Below are positions 10,056 through 20,053 of a stretch of DNA of 29,628 bases, piece by piece; the stretch's first letter is position 1; each line of letters opens with the position of its first letter. The notes below the pieces were generated by a model. That model saw only the letters and a program-made list of their open reading frames with translations. It was not told the DNA's origin and searched no databases. Made by a program: the position numbers and the translations under genes. The stretch lies in NCBI GenBank assembly GCA_038496445.1, contig JALMLS010000394.1, forward strand, positions 1 to 29,628, read 5' to 3'. This DNA comes from Trichosphaerium sp. ATCC 40318 (lineage: Eukaryota; Discosea; Flabellinia; Trichosidae).

Positions 10056-10730
10056 CTACAACCCAAATTGGCTGCACTTATTGAATTCTATAAAATCTAG
10101 TGTAAACGAGTCAAATTGGTACCACTCATCATAACCAAATGAGCCACCATAAATATTAAACACTGCAGAAACCTTTTCAAAAGTAACTTGCTCTTTGGTC
10201 CAATCTATTTCATAGTGAAATGGCCCAGCTAGAGTAGCATCTACTCTTTTAATTTGGTATCCTTGACGTTTATTAGCAGCCATCTCAAGTAGCCTGGTTC
10301 TGAAATGAACAAACAGTGCAGGACCAATACGACATGCCATTGACAACTTTCGAATGTCCTTCGCTTCTGGAACCATGTGTCTTTCTTTCCTGCTTGAGCT
10401 GTAAAATTGGGTAAGTTTGAAGGTTATTTTTCGCGTTTTACGAGGGTAAGAGACTTCAATAAATCGCCTACGGGGTTCTAGACGTTTGTTGAGGGTATCA
10501 GAGTCAATATTGAGAGCAATTGCTAGCTGTGTTTTCCAAAAATCATGAGATAGATCGCTGAAGCGTAAAATATGAGAGAAGTACGTGTTTGATGCGCGTA
10601 AAGCACAAAATGAATCTATAGATAAATAATCAACGATATTTAGCCACATTTCGTTTGGGAGAATCGGATCATAGTCTACAACACGGCTGTCTTGGTGACA
10701 ATCACTTTCTTTGGAACCAAAGTTTCCCAT
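10056..10730 (-). CDS. F-box protein with N-myristoylation signal, 224 aa
   Basis: The frame is intronless from ATG at 10730 to the stop at 10056. The N-terminus MGNFGSKES fits the N-myristoyltransferase consensus (Gly2, Ser6, Lys7), so the protein is probably lipid-anchored to a membrane. Residues about 20-70 are an F-box (ILPNEMWLNIVDYLSIDSFC...FWKTQLA). This suggests a membrane-tethered SCF substrate adaptor. The C-terminal ~130 residues (ending with SFGYDEWYQFDSFTLDFIEF) are a beta-rich region I cannot assign. The LINE insertion begins 15 bp upstream of the ATG's outer side (target duplication at 10745-10757), so the gene's own promoter has been moved about 9.9 kb away. Whether it is still expressed is open; the LINE is in the same orientation and could supply read-through. 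Confidence 0.75.
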   Translation of the reverse strand: MGNFGSKESDCHQDSRVVDYDPILPNEMWLNIVDYLSIDSFCALRASNTYFSHILRFSDLSHDFWKTQLAIALNIDSDTLNKRLEPRRRFIEVSYPRKTRKITFKLTQFYSSSRKERHMVPEAKDIRKLSMACRIGPALFVHFRTRLLEMAANKRQGYQIKRVDATLAGPFHYEIDWTKEQVTFEKVSAVFNIYGGSFGYDEWYQFDSFTLDFIEFNKCSQFGL

Positions 10731-10744
10731 GGATATTGTGAGCT

Positions 10745-10757
10745 AAAAATAAGCTGT
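10745..10757. repeat. LINE target-site duplication, left copy
   Basis: AAAAATAAGCTGT here is repeated exactly at 20668-20680. The pair brackets the LINE and marks the target-primed insertion site. Confidence 0.85.
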
Positions 10758-10854
10758 AAGTAAGTTGTTGTTTTGTTAAGGCAGATATTAGACAAAGCGT
10801 CCAAAGTCGCATTCTCCCACTAAGGGATTGTTATATGCTGCCGTTGTAATGAAG

Positions 10855-13800
10855 TTATTTACCTCTATCAACTGGAAAGGCGTGAACTATCGGTATTTTG
10901 CTGTATCGGAGTTGCCATTTTATATAATCCGTGCTAACGTATTGGTTGAGGTGTTTTTTGATTTTTATTGTACGTTTACATCTGTTTCTGTATTTTTGAT
11001 ATAGAAGTCTGACATACATTGTATTGAGTTTGTTGGCTAGTTTCTCAGCTCTGTTGATCTTGATACCATACGTTACTGCTATATTATTTATAAATTTTTT
11101 TGTTACGTATCCCTGTGCTCCTCTAAACAAATCTGGATCACCTGCTTCGTTAATATTCTGAAATATCCATTTCACCTTGAACGTGTTACTCTTATCTGGT
11201 ATGTTTGCTCCTAATTTAGCTATTTCTATACGAACATCTGAGGGGTCATTTTTACGGAACCATTTGCATTTAGTGAAAGAGTTATCCGGGCTAGCAAGGC
11301 TGTTGTACAGTTGTTTTTTGTTTATAGTTTTTTTCTTGTTTAAATATTCATCCGTGATTCTGCACGCGTGGTGGTTAATTTTTTCAAAAAAGTGTTTAGA
11401 GTGACAGAGGACGAAATGTACGAAGTCTTCGTCAATATTTTTATTATTTCTACTGCTACATATAGAGCAGTTTGGCGTGGGGTACATCGTTAGGTATCTG
11501 GTTTTTGCAACAGGGAATGTTACGTTTTTGCCTTTTTTGAACATAAATTTATTTAATGGGAGACCATTACTTCTTACTTTGAGTAACCATGCTGAAATCG
11601 TTTTGTCCAGGTGTATTTTGTGTTCGATGTTACTCGCTTTAAAGTTGATATTTTTTCTTGTTCTACAATGTTTGTTAGCGTTTGCCTCTAGGTTGTCGAA
11701 ATAGAATTCCGTAAATTTTTGGTTCACGTAGTCTCTAAATTTTATGTCTAAGATTGATTTACGTTTTGTAATATTCCAATCAGGTCTGCCTTTAGGGATA
11801 CCCTTCATTTTTTCTTTACTCCTATTTGAGTTTGCTAATTTGTCTGCTTCGTTATTCATGATAACGAGGCATTTTGTTTTATCTTTACCGTACGTTAAAT
11901 CGAGTAACATCAATTGTTTTTTAACTTTCTTTTTTTCTTTCTTTTTTGCGTCTTCCATGGTATGGCTAGGTATCCATATAAATTTCGTCGGGTATTTGCG
12001 TTTGTTTATTTCTTCGATTATTCTTATAATTGTGTGATAATGTGGTGTATTTCTTCTTTTTTTGTTACTCCACGAGGTCCAATTTGTTATAGAGTCCATG
12101 GCAGAGGTGCAATCGCATGCTATTAGTATTTTCGTTTCTAGGGGAGATATTTTTAGTGCAACCTCAATGGCTTCCAATTCTGCATTAATAGAAGTTTTAT
12201 TAAACAGTACCGGGAGACCGATATTAATGTTATTTGGGGCGTAAACGCCTATACCAGCTTCATTATCTGTACTGACTGATCCGTCTGTAGCTATGACAAT
12301 ATGCTCTTTTATGATTAGCGCGTTTTTTGTAAATTCTTTTACTTTTCTTCTGTGGATATTCCTATTTAATTTATTAACTTCACATGTATATGATAATTTT
12401 AATTTTGCGTTTTTTAGGAGTTCTGATGCTATTGTGACTGAGTCTTTAATCGTACTTAGATCCAAGTATTTGTCTTGGCTTAATGAAAGATGAAACGAAG
12501 GGGAGGTGTGGCATCTTTTTTCTGTAATCCGTCTTAAATATTTGTTACTCGAGTTAAGGCAATTATATACGATGTTCTTTACATACCCTATCGTCTGGTT
12601 TATAAATAGTGACTTCAGGTTTGCTCCCGTTAGTTTTATAAAGAGTCTTTCGTTTAATAGGTTGTGTCTGAGTTTAGCTGCTCCTTTTATTGTACATGAT
12701 GCGTTTTTGTCCATTTCTTCAAGAGCATTTACTCCGAGGAAAACAGACGTACTTACAAAATCTACAGCAGGGTTAATTACCGTGTTTATGATTTTAACTT
12801 TATTATTAACTGATAGTTTCTTAGTACCTAGAAGTTTAAGTCTTTCTCTATGGACAGCCTTCGTCTTATTAATTTGTTTCGTGAAATCTAGGTTTAGGTT
12901 CGTTAGGATACCAAGGTCTTTATAGTTTTTATTTTCGTCTAGGATTGGGATTATTTTATTTCTCCATCTTAGGTTTGGAATTTTATTCTTATCAACGTAC
13001 TTATTGTGCGTGAGAGATGATTTATCACAGTTAATTTCCATTCCGAAGAAGTAACACCATTTAGAGAGGATTGCAAACATTTCTTCTAGTTCTTCTTCTG
13101 ATTCTGCCATTATTTTAAGATCGTCTGCATACGCAATAACCGCTATAATTATGTCAGACCATTTGTAACCTAGTTTTGATTGTTCTAACTCTTTTAGGAG
13201 GATATTAATAAACAGCGAAAAAAGGATAGGGCTTATTACGTCACCTTGTCTTACTCCTTTATTAATTGGGAATGCCTTTTTACCAACCGGTATTTCGAGG
13301 GTTGTTTTTAAATCTTCTAGTAAAGACATTATTATGTTACACCACTCCGATGAAAGACCTTGTATTTTTAGCGCTGCTAGTAGCGCCCAAAATTGAACTG
13401 AATCGTATGCTTTTTTGAAATCTATGTAAAGTACGTACAGCGGTTTTTGTTTTTGATTTGCGTCTTCTATAACTTGGTGGTACAATTTATGTGCCATATG
13501 TATTGATCTATTATTATAGAAACCGAATTGTAGATCGGAGATGGTTTTATTTTCCCTTAGGATTTTTGTTAGTCGTCTAGTAATTATCGTGCTATATATT
13601 TTGTACATTGAGTTCAATAGACAAATTGGTCTGTATTGAGAGACGTCATTTTTCTTTCTTTTATTCTTGGCTAGGAGGATCATATTAGATTTTTTCCACT
13701 CACTCGGAAGTCTTTTTGTTTTAAGACATACGTTACATACCGTTTTTATAGCATTGATAACTTCTGGGGATAGTACTTTGTATATTTCCATTCCAATTCC

Positions 13801-16800
13801 TGTTGTCCCAGGTGCTTTAAATGATTTCATTAGATTGATGACATGAGTTATCTCCTCTGTTGTAATCTCTTCAATGTCTTGATTAACTATCAGAGGGAAT
13901 TTCGCTACAAAGGATTCCGGTTTGAGTAGATTCGGTATAGGACATTTCTTGCCTTGCGGTTTAGATGGGTGGGCGAATTCGCTATTAAACAATCCCGACC
14001 AAAAGGAGACAAACTCTTCAAGGATGGTATCGTTGCTGTATAGTATTGTAGGGATTCCATTTATGTTTTTTATGACGCTGTTGGTAAAGTCGTTGTTAGT
14101 GGTTTCGTTGAATCTTTGGAGATATTTAAATTTTTTGTATACCGTTTTATTGGATAGTTCTGTTAGCTCGTCAATTGATCTATCGATACATATGTTTTCT
14201 AGGTTGTTGTGGAGGCCTTTGACCCATCTATTAATGGAGCTTGTGTTGTCTTTAATTAGTCTATTGATTTCTTCTTTGTTATTGTTAAGAAGGGGAAGAG
14301 TGTGAAGTTTCTTCTCGTTTGCTTCTTTTATCCATCCGTTAATTTTTTTGATGTTCTTATTGATGGTTGTTTGTTTAAAGTTTCTTATTATTTGACGACC
14401 TATTTTTCGATAAGTATTTTTTAGGCTGGTTAGTCTTTTATGTTCTGAGTGTTCAATAAAAGGTTTACGTTTTGTCTTACCATTTTTTATTCCTAGCTCT
14501 TTTGCCGAGAACTTAAAGAGTTCCTTCGTGAAGTTGTCTACGAATCTATCAACATAGATATCTGCAAGGAATTCGGTTTCATTTGCTTTGTCTAAGAGGT
14601 TACACGCGTACTCTGAAAGGGAGAAAGACGGGATCACGCTTATGCGTTTTGGATTTCTCATACGTAGCTTTGTTTTCATTATTCTGTTTCTGGTATCCTT
14701 TTCTATACCATCGAGTGTGAATTTGAATTCAAGAATAATTGGTTTGTGATCCAATGAGTGTTCGTCTGAAATTGTGGTTAGTGATTTTGCTTTGTTAGGT
14801 TTTGTCATAAGTGCAAAGTCAATGCGTTCATACAGTAATCCTTTTCCATATTCTTTGATCGTGGTTTTCATTTGGAACGTAAAACTGCTTGGACTGTTTT
14901 TTAACATTTCTATAGGGTCAGTTAGGCCATTATTCATTTTAAAAATATTCATGATGTTTTCGTACTTAGTTTCAATTTCAATTAGCTCGCTGTTAATCCA
15001 TAAGTTCTTGTCATTGTCAAATTGAGCCATATTCCAGTCGCCAATTAGAATCACATTGTTGATATTAACATTCTTGGATTGGAGTTTCTTTAAGAATGTA
15101 GTTATTATGTCTAGTTGTTCTATCTTATTTTGTATCCTATACGCGCTTAGATATATGTTGAAAATTAATGTTTCTTTACCTTTACTATCACTTATTGTTA
15201 ACGCTTGGAAGAAATTATTAGGTGATTCTATCATTTTTACTCGAGACCTGATTTCGTCTCGCAACAGAATTATCGTGCCTCCTTTTGCTCTTTTGCTGGT
15301 GCGAAGTTTATTCTTTTCAAGGTTTTTCCTCTCGTCTGACCATGCTGAATCGTCTATTAATTTTGTGTTTTCCTTCATAAAAGCATCGTTGATTTCTAGG
15401 TTATTAGGGACATTAGCGAAACATTTGTAATTTGGAAGATTTTTTAAAACAGCGTTTTTAAAATTCGTACTATTTATCTGTTCGATTGATCTGTGTACTT
15501 CTTGTATGCATATAATGTCTAACTTGTATTTATTAGCAAGAATGGATACGTTGTGTAATTTTTTTTCTATTCTACCTTTAATGTTCCATGACGCTAAGCT
15601 GAGCGAAGATTTTGACGATGTTGGTGTTTCTGTGCCTCCTCCTCCTTTTAGTTTAAAATTAATTTGTATATTATTATTTATAAGGTCTAAAACACGCGAC
15701 TTACCATATATGTGTTTAGAACAAGACATTATGAAGGTGTAATCCCAAATTTTTGGCCAAACGTTATATTTGTAAACGAAAAGAGAGAGAAGGTTGTTAA
15801 TGATGATGTTGTGATGAATGGTGATATATTTAGGCTTAAAAAAGTTGATTAGTATTGTTTTTGGTTTACTTAACTTGAATGCTTTTTTAGAGAAAAACCC
15901 ATGTTTATTACTGGAGCACATAACATGTAAGAGATGGTGCCTTTTATGTAACTCTAAGATTGGACTATTTTTAAGGAACTTGATGGTGGCGAATTTAGAA
16001 ACGGCTTCTGTTGAAACACATGATCTTTTCTTCATTGTTGATCTCGAGGGTGATTCCATGGCCGTATCTTGATAAGACTTTTTCTTTCGCAGTTGATGAA
16101 CCGAAACCGACGATATAGTGGCTAGTTCTAGCACCTTTCGTTGTACAGTCAAGGAAGACGAAGTGCGGGTAGATCTATTGAGTAGTAAGTAAATTTTATT
16201 TTTAGAGCAAGAAAAATTTACCTCCTTCTTAGCTAGGGCAATGATAACTTCCGTTGGGGTGCCTGACCATGATTTACCAAGGAGTAGGGTGGTACTTTTC
16301 TCGAAACGCATTCTACAAGGGACATATCTAGTGAAACCATTTTCTTCGGCGTACTTAACATGGTATCCTGCTCTGTTAAGAATAGTAATCACCATTGACT
16401 TGTTTTGTTCTAAGGCGAGGGTGATATCCGCGTAGTAAGATATTTTCGTTTGGCCGTGTCTGGTGAATGTTGATGAGTCCAGGGTAATCTCTGGTGCATG
16501 GGCATTCTTCTTCCAGAAGGAGAGGATTTCTTCTACATCAAAGGGTCTTTCCTCGCTCCACAATGTAACGGTTCTTCCAATAAGAAAGTTATCGATATAA
16601 CGTAAGAAGTTTTTCAATAATTTCGTTTTGTCAAAGTCGAAAAAGTTTAACGCGCTTGTAGGGACTAATGGAAGTTTTCTAAGGACGTCACGGAGGTATT
16701 TCGCTTCGTTAGCATATTCTTCGTTGATAATCTCAGCCGCTCTAAGTCCAAAGATAAAAGCAGTATGACCACGAATCAACGGAATAGTAGCATAACCAAG

Positions 16801-18012
16801 TGTGCCTGTGTGATTAAAATCAGTATAAGGAATATGATTAAATATGAGCGAACGAAGAGAAGAAATGATAAAATAAATTTTATTTACTATGTTACTAAAA
16901 ATATAATATTTGGTAAAAGGATGAGAGAGGGAAAAGAGGTTTTCTTGTAAGGAAAAGAAGGTCACATAAATTGGCGGCGTACCGTTAATGAGCCATTTCT
17001 TGAATTTGGGGTCCATTTTCATTAGCTTATCAAGCTTGGTGTTGGGAGGGGTAGGAAGAGAGGGAATGAGGATAGTGAAGGCTGCTGAAGGGTGGATTAA
17101 TTCGGTCCATTCTTCAAGTCTACCAAAGTTTGCTGAGAGATCTATCTTATTTGGATCGATAGGTTCATCGTCAAATATACTGAGGTTGTTGTTCTGAAGT
17201 AGTGTGAGTAATTTTATAAGTAGAGGACGGTATTTAAAAAGGGAAGAAAAAAGGGCGTTGTGTACTTGGTCGTTCTTGTGACTATTGTTAACGAAACTAA
17301 GAAGAAATGCAATGTTTTCTTTTTCTTCGCGTTTAATAATTTCATCCATAACCTGCTTTTCAATGCTACGTTTCATAGGACTATCCAAAATTTTAGAGAG
17401 TTTAGCCATAGCTTCTTCTCTCGTAAGATTATCGAATTCCTTGAGGCAGTTGGTGTTTGAGGACATGTTGTTAGTGTTGTGTGTGCTCGGTGAAAAGAAC
17501 GATATCAGAATAAAATTACTTTTATGAAATTTATTTTTTGTTTTTTGGTTATTGTGAAGTTTTGGTTTGGTAAAGACACCGTTAGTTGGTGATTGTGTTC
17601 TATTGTTGGTTAAGGGTCTCGGTATATCCTTTCCGGGTTTATGCTTTGTCTTTGTTTTTTTGGTCGCACTAACTTGTTTAATAATATTACTTTGGAGTTT
17701 GAGTTCTAGTTCGTATAAAGTAAGGTTCGCGTTCTCAAAGTATGCTCTAATTTGAAGGAGGAAGATCCTGCCTAGTTGTTTCGTTTTGAAAACTATTATC
17801 TTAGTGATTTCGACACAGTTTTTTGACAACGCTTTATTTGATAGTTTTTTCTTGTTTACTCTATTGAGAAGGTAAAAAACTAGAGCGCTTTGGGTTATGA
17901 TCATGTTTATTGAAACGAGGCAACTTTTTAGGTTGCAGTTGTTTCTTTTAGGTTTCACAATTTTTATGAAGTAATTTTTTACTATTTTTATATCTCTTAT
18001 CTTCGCGTTTTC
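10855..18012 (-). CDS. LINE polyprotein, main part: gag-like, endonuclease, RT, RNase H
   Basis: The frame is open from the nested element's edge at 18012 to TAA at 10855. An internal ATG at 17466 (MSSNTNCLKEF) starts a gag-like domain. ATG at 15729 would start ORF2 (1624 aa). Endonuclease, about 15603-14720: ASWNIKG, CIQEVH, ILIGDWNM, YERIDFAL and LDHKPI (usual SDH reads LDH). Reverse transcriptase, about 13870-12960: SQYRPICLLN, motif A IDFKKAYDS, GVRQGDVISPILFS, and catalytic YADD at 13120-13131. RNase H, about 12300-11800: ATDGS, NAELEAI, IACDCTSAM, NNEADKLA, so the acidic core is complete. A CSIC...H...C knuckle lies near 11475-11395. The stretch 16221-15730 is open in frame but reads poorly as protein; see the intron-like entry. 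Confidence 0.9.
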   Translation of the reverse strand, partial: ENAKIRDIKIVKNYFIKIVKPKRNNCNLKSCLVSINMIITQSALVFYLLNRVNKKKLSNKALSKNCVEITKIIVFKTKQLGRIFLLQIRAYFENANLTLYELELKLQSNIIKQVSATKKTKTKHKPGKDIPRPLTNNRTQSPTNGVFTKPKLHNNQKTKNKFHKSNFILISFFSPSTHNTNNMSSNTNCLKEFDNLTREEAMAKLSKILDSPMKRSIEKQVMDEIIKREEKENIAFLLSFVNNSHKNDQVHNALFSSLFKYRPLLIKLLTLLQNNNLSIFDDEPIDPNKIDLSANFGRLEEWTELIHPSAAFTILIPSLPTPPNTKLDKLMKMDPKFKKWLINGTPPIYVTFFSLQENLFSLSHPFTKYYIFSNIVNKIYFIISSLRSLIFNHIPYTDFNHTGTLGYATIPLIRGHTAFIFGLRAAEIINEEYANEAKYLRDVLRKLPLVPTSALNFFDFDKTKLLKNFLRYIDNFLIGRTVTLWSEERPFDVEEILSFWKKNAHAPEITLDSSTFTRHGQTKISYYADITLALEQNKSMVITILNRAGYHVKYAEENGFTRYVPCRMRFEKSTTLLLGKSWSGTPTEVIIALAKKEVNFSCSKNKIYLLLNRSTRTSSSLTVQRKVLELATISSVSVHQLRKKKSYQDTAMESPSRSTMKKRSCVSTEAVSKFATIKFLKNSPILELHKRHHLLHVMCSSNKHGFFSKKAFKLSKPKTILINFFKPKYITIHHNIIINNLLSLFVYKYNVWPKIWDYTFIMSCSKHIYGKSRVLDLINNNIQINFKLKGGGGTETPTSSKSSLSLASWNIKGRIEKKLHNVSILANKYKLDIICIQEVHRSIEQINSTNFKNAVLKNLPNYKCFANVPNNLEINDAFMKENTKLIDDSAWSDERKNLEKNKLRTSKRAKGGTIILLRDEIRSRVKMIESPNNFFQALTISDSKGKETLIFNIYLSAYRIQNKIEQLDIITTFLKKLQSKNVNINNVILIGDWNMAQFDNDKNLWINSELIEIETKYENIMNIFKMNNGLTDPIEMLKNSPSSFTFQMKTTIKEYGKGLLYERIDFALMTKPNKAKSLTTISDEHSLDHKPIILEFKFTLDGIEKDTRNRIMKTKLRMRNPKRISVIPSFSLSEYACNLLDKANETEFLADIYVDRFVDNFTKELFKFSAKELGIKNGKTKRKPFIEHSEHKRLTSLKNTYRKIGRQIIRNFKQTTINKNIKKINGWIKEANEKKLHTLPLLNNNKEEINRLIKDNTSSINRWVKGLHNNLENICIDRSIDELTELSNKTVYKKFKYLQRFNETTNNDFTNSVIKNINGIPTILYSNDTILEEFVSFWSGLFNSEFAHPSKPQGKKCPIPNLLKPESFVAKFPLIVNQDIEEITTEEITHVINLMKSFKAPGTTGIGMEIYKVLSPEVINAIKTVCNVCLKTKRLPSEWKKSNMILLAKNKRKKNDVSQYRPICLLNSMYKIYSTIITRRLTKILRENKTISDLQFGFYNNRSIHMAHKLYHQVIEDANQKQKPLYVLYIDFKKAYDSVQFWALLAALKIQGLSSEWCNIIMSLLEDLKTTLEIPVGKKAFPINKGVRQGDVISPILFSLFINILLKELEQSKLGYKWSDIIIAVIAYADDLKIMAESEEELEEMFAILSKWCYFFGMEINCDKSSLTHNKYVDKNKIPNLRWRNKIIPILDENKNYKDLGILTNLNLDFTKQINKTKAVHRERLKLLGTKKLSVNNKVKIINTVINPAVDFVSTSVFLGVNALEEMDKNASCTIKGAAKLRHNLLNERLFIKLTGANLKSLFINQTIGYVKNIVYNCLNSSNKYLRRITEKRCHTSPSFHLSLSQDKYLDLSTIKDSVTIASELLKNAKLKLSYTCEVNKLNRNIHRRKVKEFTKNALIIKEHIVIATDGSVSTDNEAGIGVYAPNNINIGLPVLFNKTSINAELEAIEVALKISPLETKILIACDCTSAMDSITNWTSWSNKKRRNTPHYHTIIRIIEEINKRKYPTKFIWIPSHTMEDAKKKEKKKVKKQLMLLDLTYGKDKTKCLVIMNNEADKLANSNRSKEKMKGIPKGRPDWNITKRKSILDIKFRDYVNQKFTEFYFDNLEANANKHCRTRKNINFKASNIEHKIHLDKTISAWLLKVRSNGLPLNKFMFKKGKNVTFPVAKTRYLTMYPTPNCSICSSRNNKNIDEDFVHFVLCHSKHFFEKINHHACRITDEYLNKKKTINKKQLYNSLASPDNSFTKCKWFRKNDPSDVRIEIAKLGANIPDKSNTFKVKWIFQNINEAGDPDLFRGAQGYVTKKFINNIAVTYGIKINRAEKLANKLNTMYVRLLYQKYRNRCKRTIKIKKHLNQYVSTDYIKWQLRYSKIPIVHAFPVDRGK
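16175..16221 (-). other. 47-nt intron-like segment in the LINE ORF1
   Basis: The segment begins gtaaat directly after codons for ALAKKE and ends ttactactcaatag. Removing it switches frame into 59 well-formed codons (IYPHFVFLDC... to FNRSRF) that stop at 15995-15997. Without removal the frame continues through 163 protein-poor codons into ORF2. Length, donor and branch-like TACTAC match host introns. Confidence 0.5.
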
Positions 18013-18037
18013 CAGGGCTGAAACTCAACTAGGCATT
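18013..18037 (+). repeat. terminal inverted repeat, left
   Basis: CAGGGCTGAAACTCAAC followed by TAGGCATT; pairs with 20054-20078. Confidence 0.88.
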
Positions 18038-18494
18038 GCCTTAAAAAATGATGCATATTCCTAACATTTGGCATTAAATGGCAAAATCAAGGCATTTGCA
18101 TTTGGCAATGCCCAATAAAATAAGGCATTTTTACAAAAAAGCAATGCCTTCATCAAAAAGGCATTAATACCAGGCATTTTTGGGCATCTTTTGGCATTGC
18201 ATGAAATCAGGTAATGCCTTGTATTGCATTTTTTGGCATTGCATAAAATCAAGTAATGCCCTGTATTGCAAGTACTTTATGCCTTTATTATGCCTTATTT
18301 TTTTAAGCAATATATGCCTTGTATTTTAATTCATATATAAGGCATTGCCTATACTATATCATAGGACTGATCACATTAAGGAAGTGGTTTAAGGTAAGTA
18401 ACAGTCAAACAACTTTTACACTTTTTTTTTCACATCACCTACTGACGTTTTATATAGATAGGCACCTAGCGCTCTTAGTAATTCATGAAATTAG

Positions 18495-18598
18495 ACGAAA
18501 CCACCGCCAAACGAACCGCAGCACCCTATTTCACCTACAACAGTAGTAGGAGTGAACTCCGCGATATTTCCAGGACCGCGGAACTCTAACACTACAAG
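18495..18598 (+). pseudogene. exon-like gene fragment captured in the TIR element
   Basis: A 104-nt stretch, GC-richer than its surroundings, lies between an attag acceptor and a gtaagt donor. It has one open frame encoding a Pro-rich peptide (KPPPNEPQHPISPTTVVGV, then FPGPRNSNT). A further gtaagt donor at about 18394 and a T-rich tract ending ctttaag after 18600 complete an exon-intron look. I read it as a host exon picked up by the transposon; the source gene is unknown. Confidence 0.35.
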
Positions 18599-19569
18599 GT
18601 AAGTTTTTTTTTTTTTCTACACCATCTCATATTTTCTTTAAGGTTTTTTCAAATGTGGACTTAGGAGTTTTGTGTATTGTATGTGTACTGTATTATAAAA
18701 TAAATAGTTGTGTTATTACCTGAAAATGCCCTGGTTTATTAGGCACTGTAGACTATGATAATGCTTACTTTTTGCCTTCAAAATAAGGCATTGATGCATG
18801 AGTTCAGTAGTAAAATAGAAATGGGAATTTTTAAGTAATCCACCCTGTTTTCCTATGGGAAAAGTAAACGGAAAAACTCTTCCTTAATTCCCATTGAATT
18901 TATATGAAATTCCGTAAGTATTACTCATAGAATTCTTAGAATATTACTTTTGGAATTGCGTATGTATTTTATATAGAATTCTCTATGTATTCTTTATAGC
19001 ATTTCTTAATGTATTTTTTGTAGATTTCAATAAAAAATACTTTATAAATTACACAAAATATTATTTAATACTTTGGTTCAGATTTAATGCAAAGTCATTT
19101 TATTTATTGATCATTACAAAATACAAACATCCTAAATAATACGTACAAGTTAAATACATCGTGTTTTCATAAATGAAAGAAGTAATTTGATCACATTTGG
19201 TTTTGAGAGCCTGAACAATAATTAATGCGTTTGTAAATGCTAAATTAAGAACGCGTAGGGTTTTTTGATAAATTAAGTGGAAATAAGCTTTAAAAACAAC
19301 GTACTTGGAGTTAATGCTTTAAATACATTCTTTAATGGTGTAATAAGGCTGTTGCAATGCTTTAATCATCCTAAAACAGATAAGTAAGAGATATTTATGT
19401 TTAAGTGATTTTCCAAACCACCTAAAACGCGTTCTCCGTTACTTTTTGGATTAACGCACTTTAACCTGTACCATTGGTTTTTTCACCTTTAATAATAGCA
19501 TGTGGATATTGTTCGCTAGAAAAACCTATGTACCTAAGGTGTTGATGGTTTTTTGCAAATATAAAACTA

Positions 19570-19636
19570 AACCCTAACCCTAACTTAATTTGTACTTTCA
19601 TAAACCTCAACCCTAGCCCTAACCCTAACCCTAACT
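19570..19636 (+). repeat. interstitial telomere-like CCCTAA repeats
   Basis: Two clusters, AACCCTAACCCTAAC near 19570-19584 and about four CCCTAA/CCCTAG units at 19610-19636, lie inside the TIR element. CCCTAA is the common eukaryotic telomere unit; here it is internal and short. Confidence 0.75.
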
Positions 19637-20053
19637 AAATTAGTACATTATTTGGTGGATTTTGTACAATAATTCTGAAAATTCCGTATTTAAGGGAATA
19701 TTATGGTAATCCTATCAAAAATCCTGCCATAAAAAAAAATAAAAATAAGAATTCTTCACAAATTACCTTAAAAATCCCTAAAACAAAGGAATTTAGTGGG
19801 ATTTATATCCAAAATCCCGTTTTCATTTTACCACTGTTATGCCCTAATTTGAAGGCATAATTCCTTAAAATATGCAAGCAAAACCATTGCAATCTTGTGT
19901 ACCAAATGCAAGCATTTTTCATCAAATATAAGGCATTTTTGGAGCAAAAAATAAGGCATTGCCCTGTATTTGCCTTTTTGAATGAGGCAAAAACTAGGCA
20001 TTTTTGTAAAAAATAAGGCATTATTTGATGAAAATGCCTAAGCATTGTCCAAA

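Noticed and set aside
10960-17755. Many plus-strand open frames across the LINE
   Set aside because: They are antisense shadows of the minus-strand coding frame.
10855-17958. A genuine cellular 2367-aa protein
   Set aside because: Endonuclease, RT and RNase H order plus flanking target duplications identify a retroelement.
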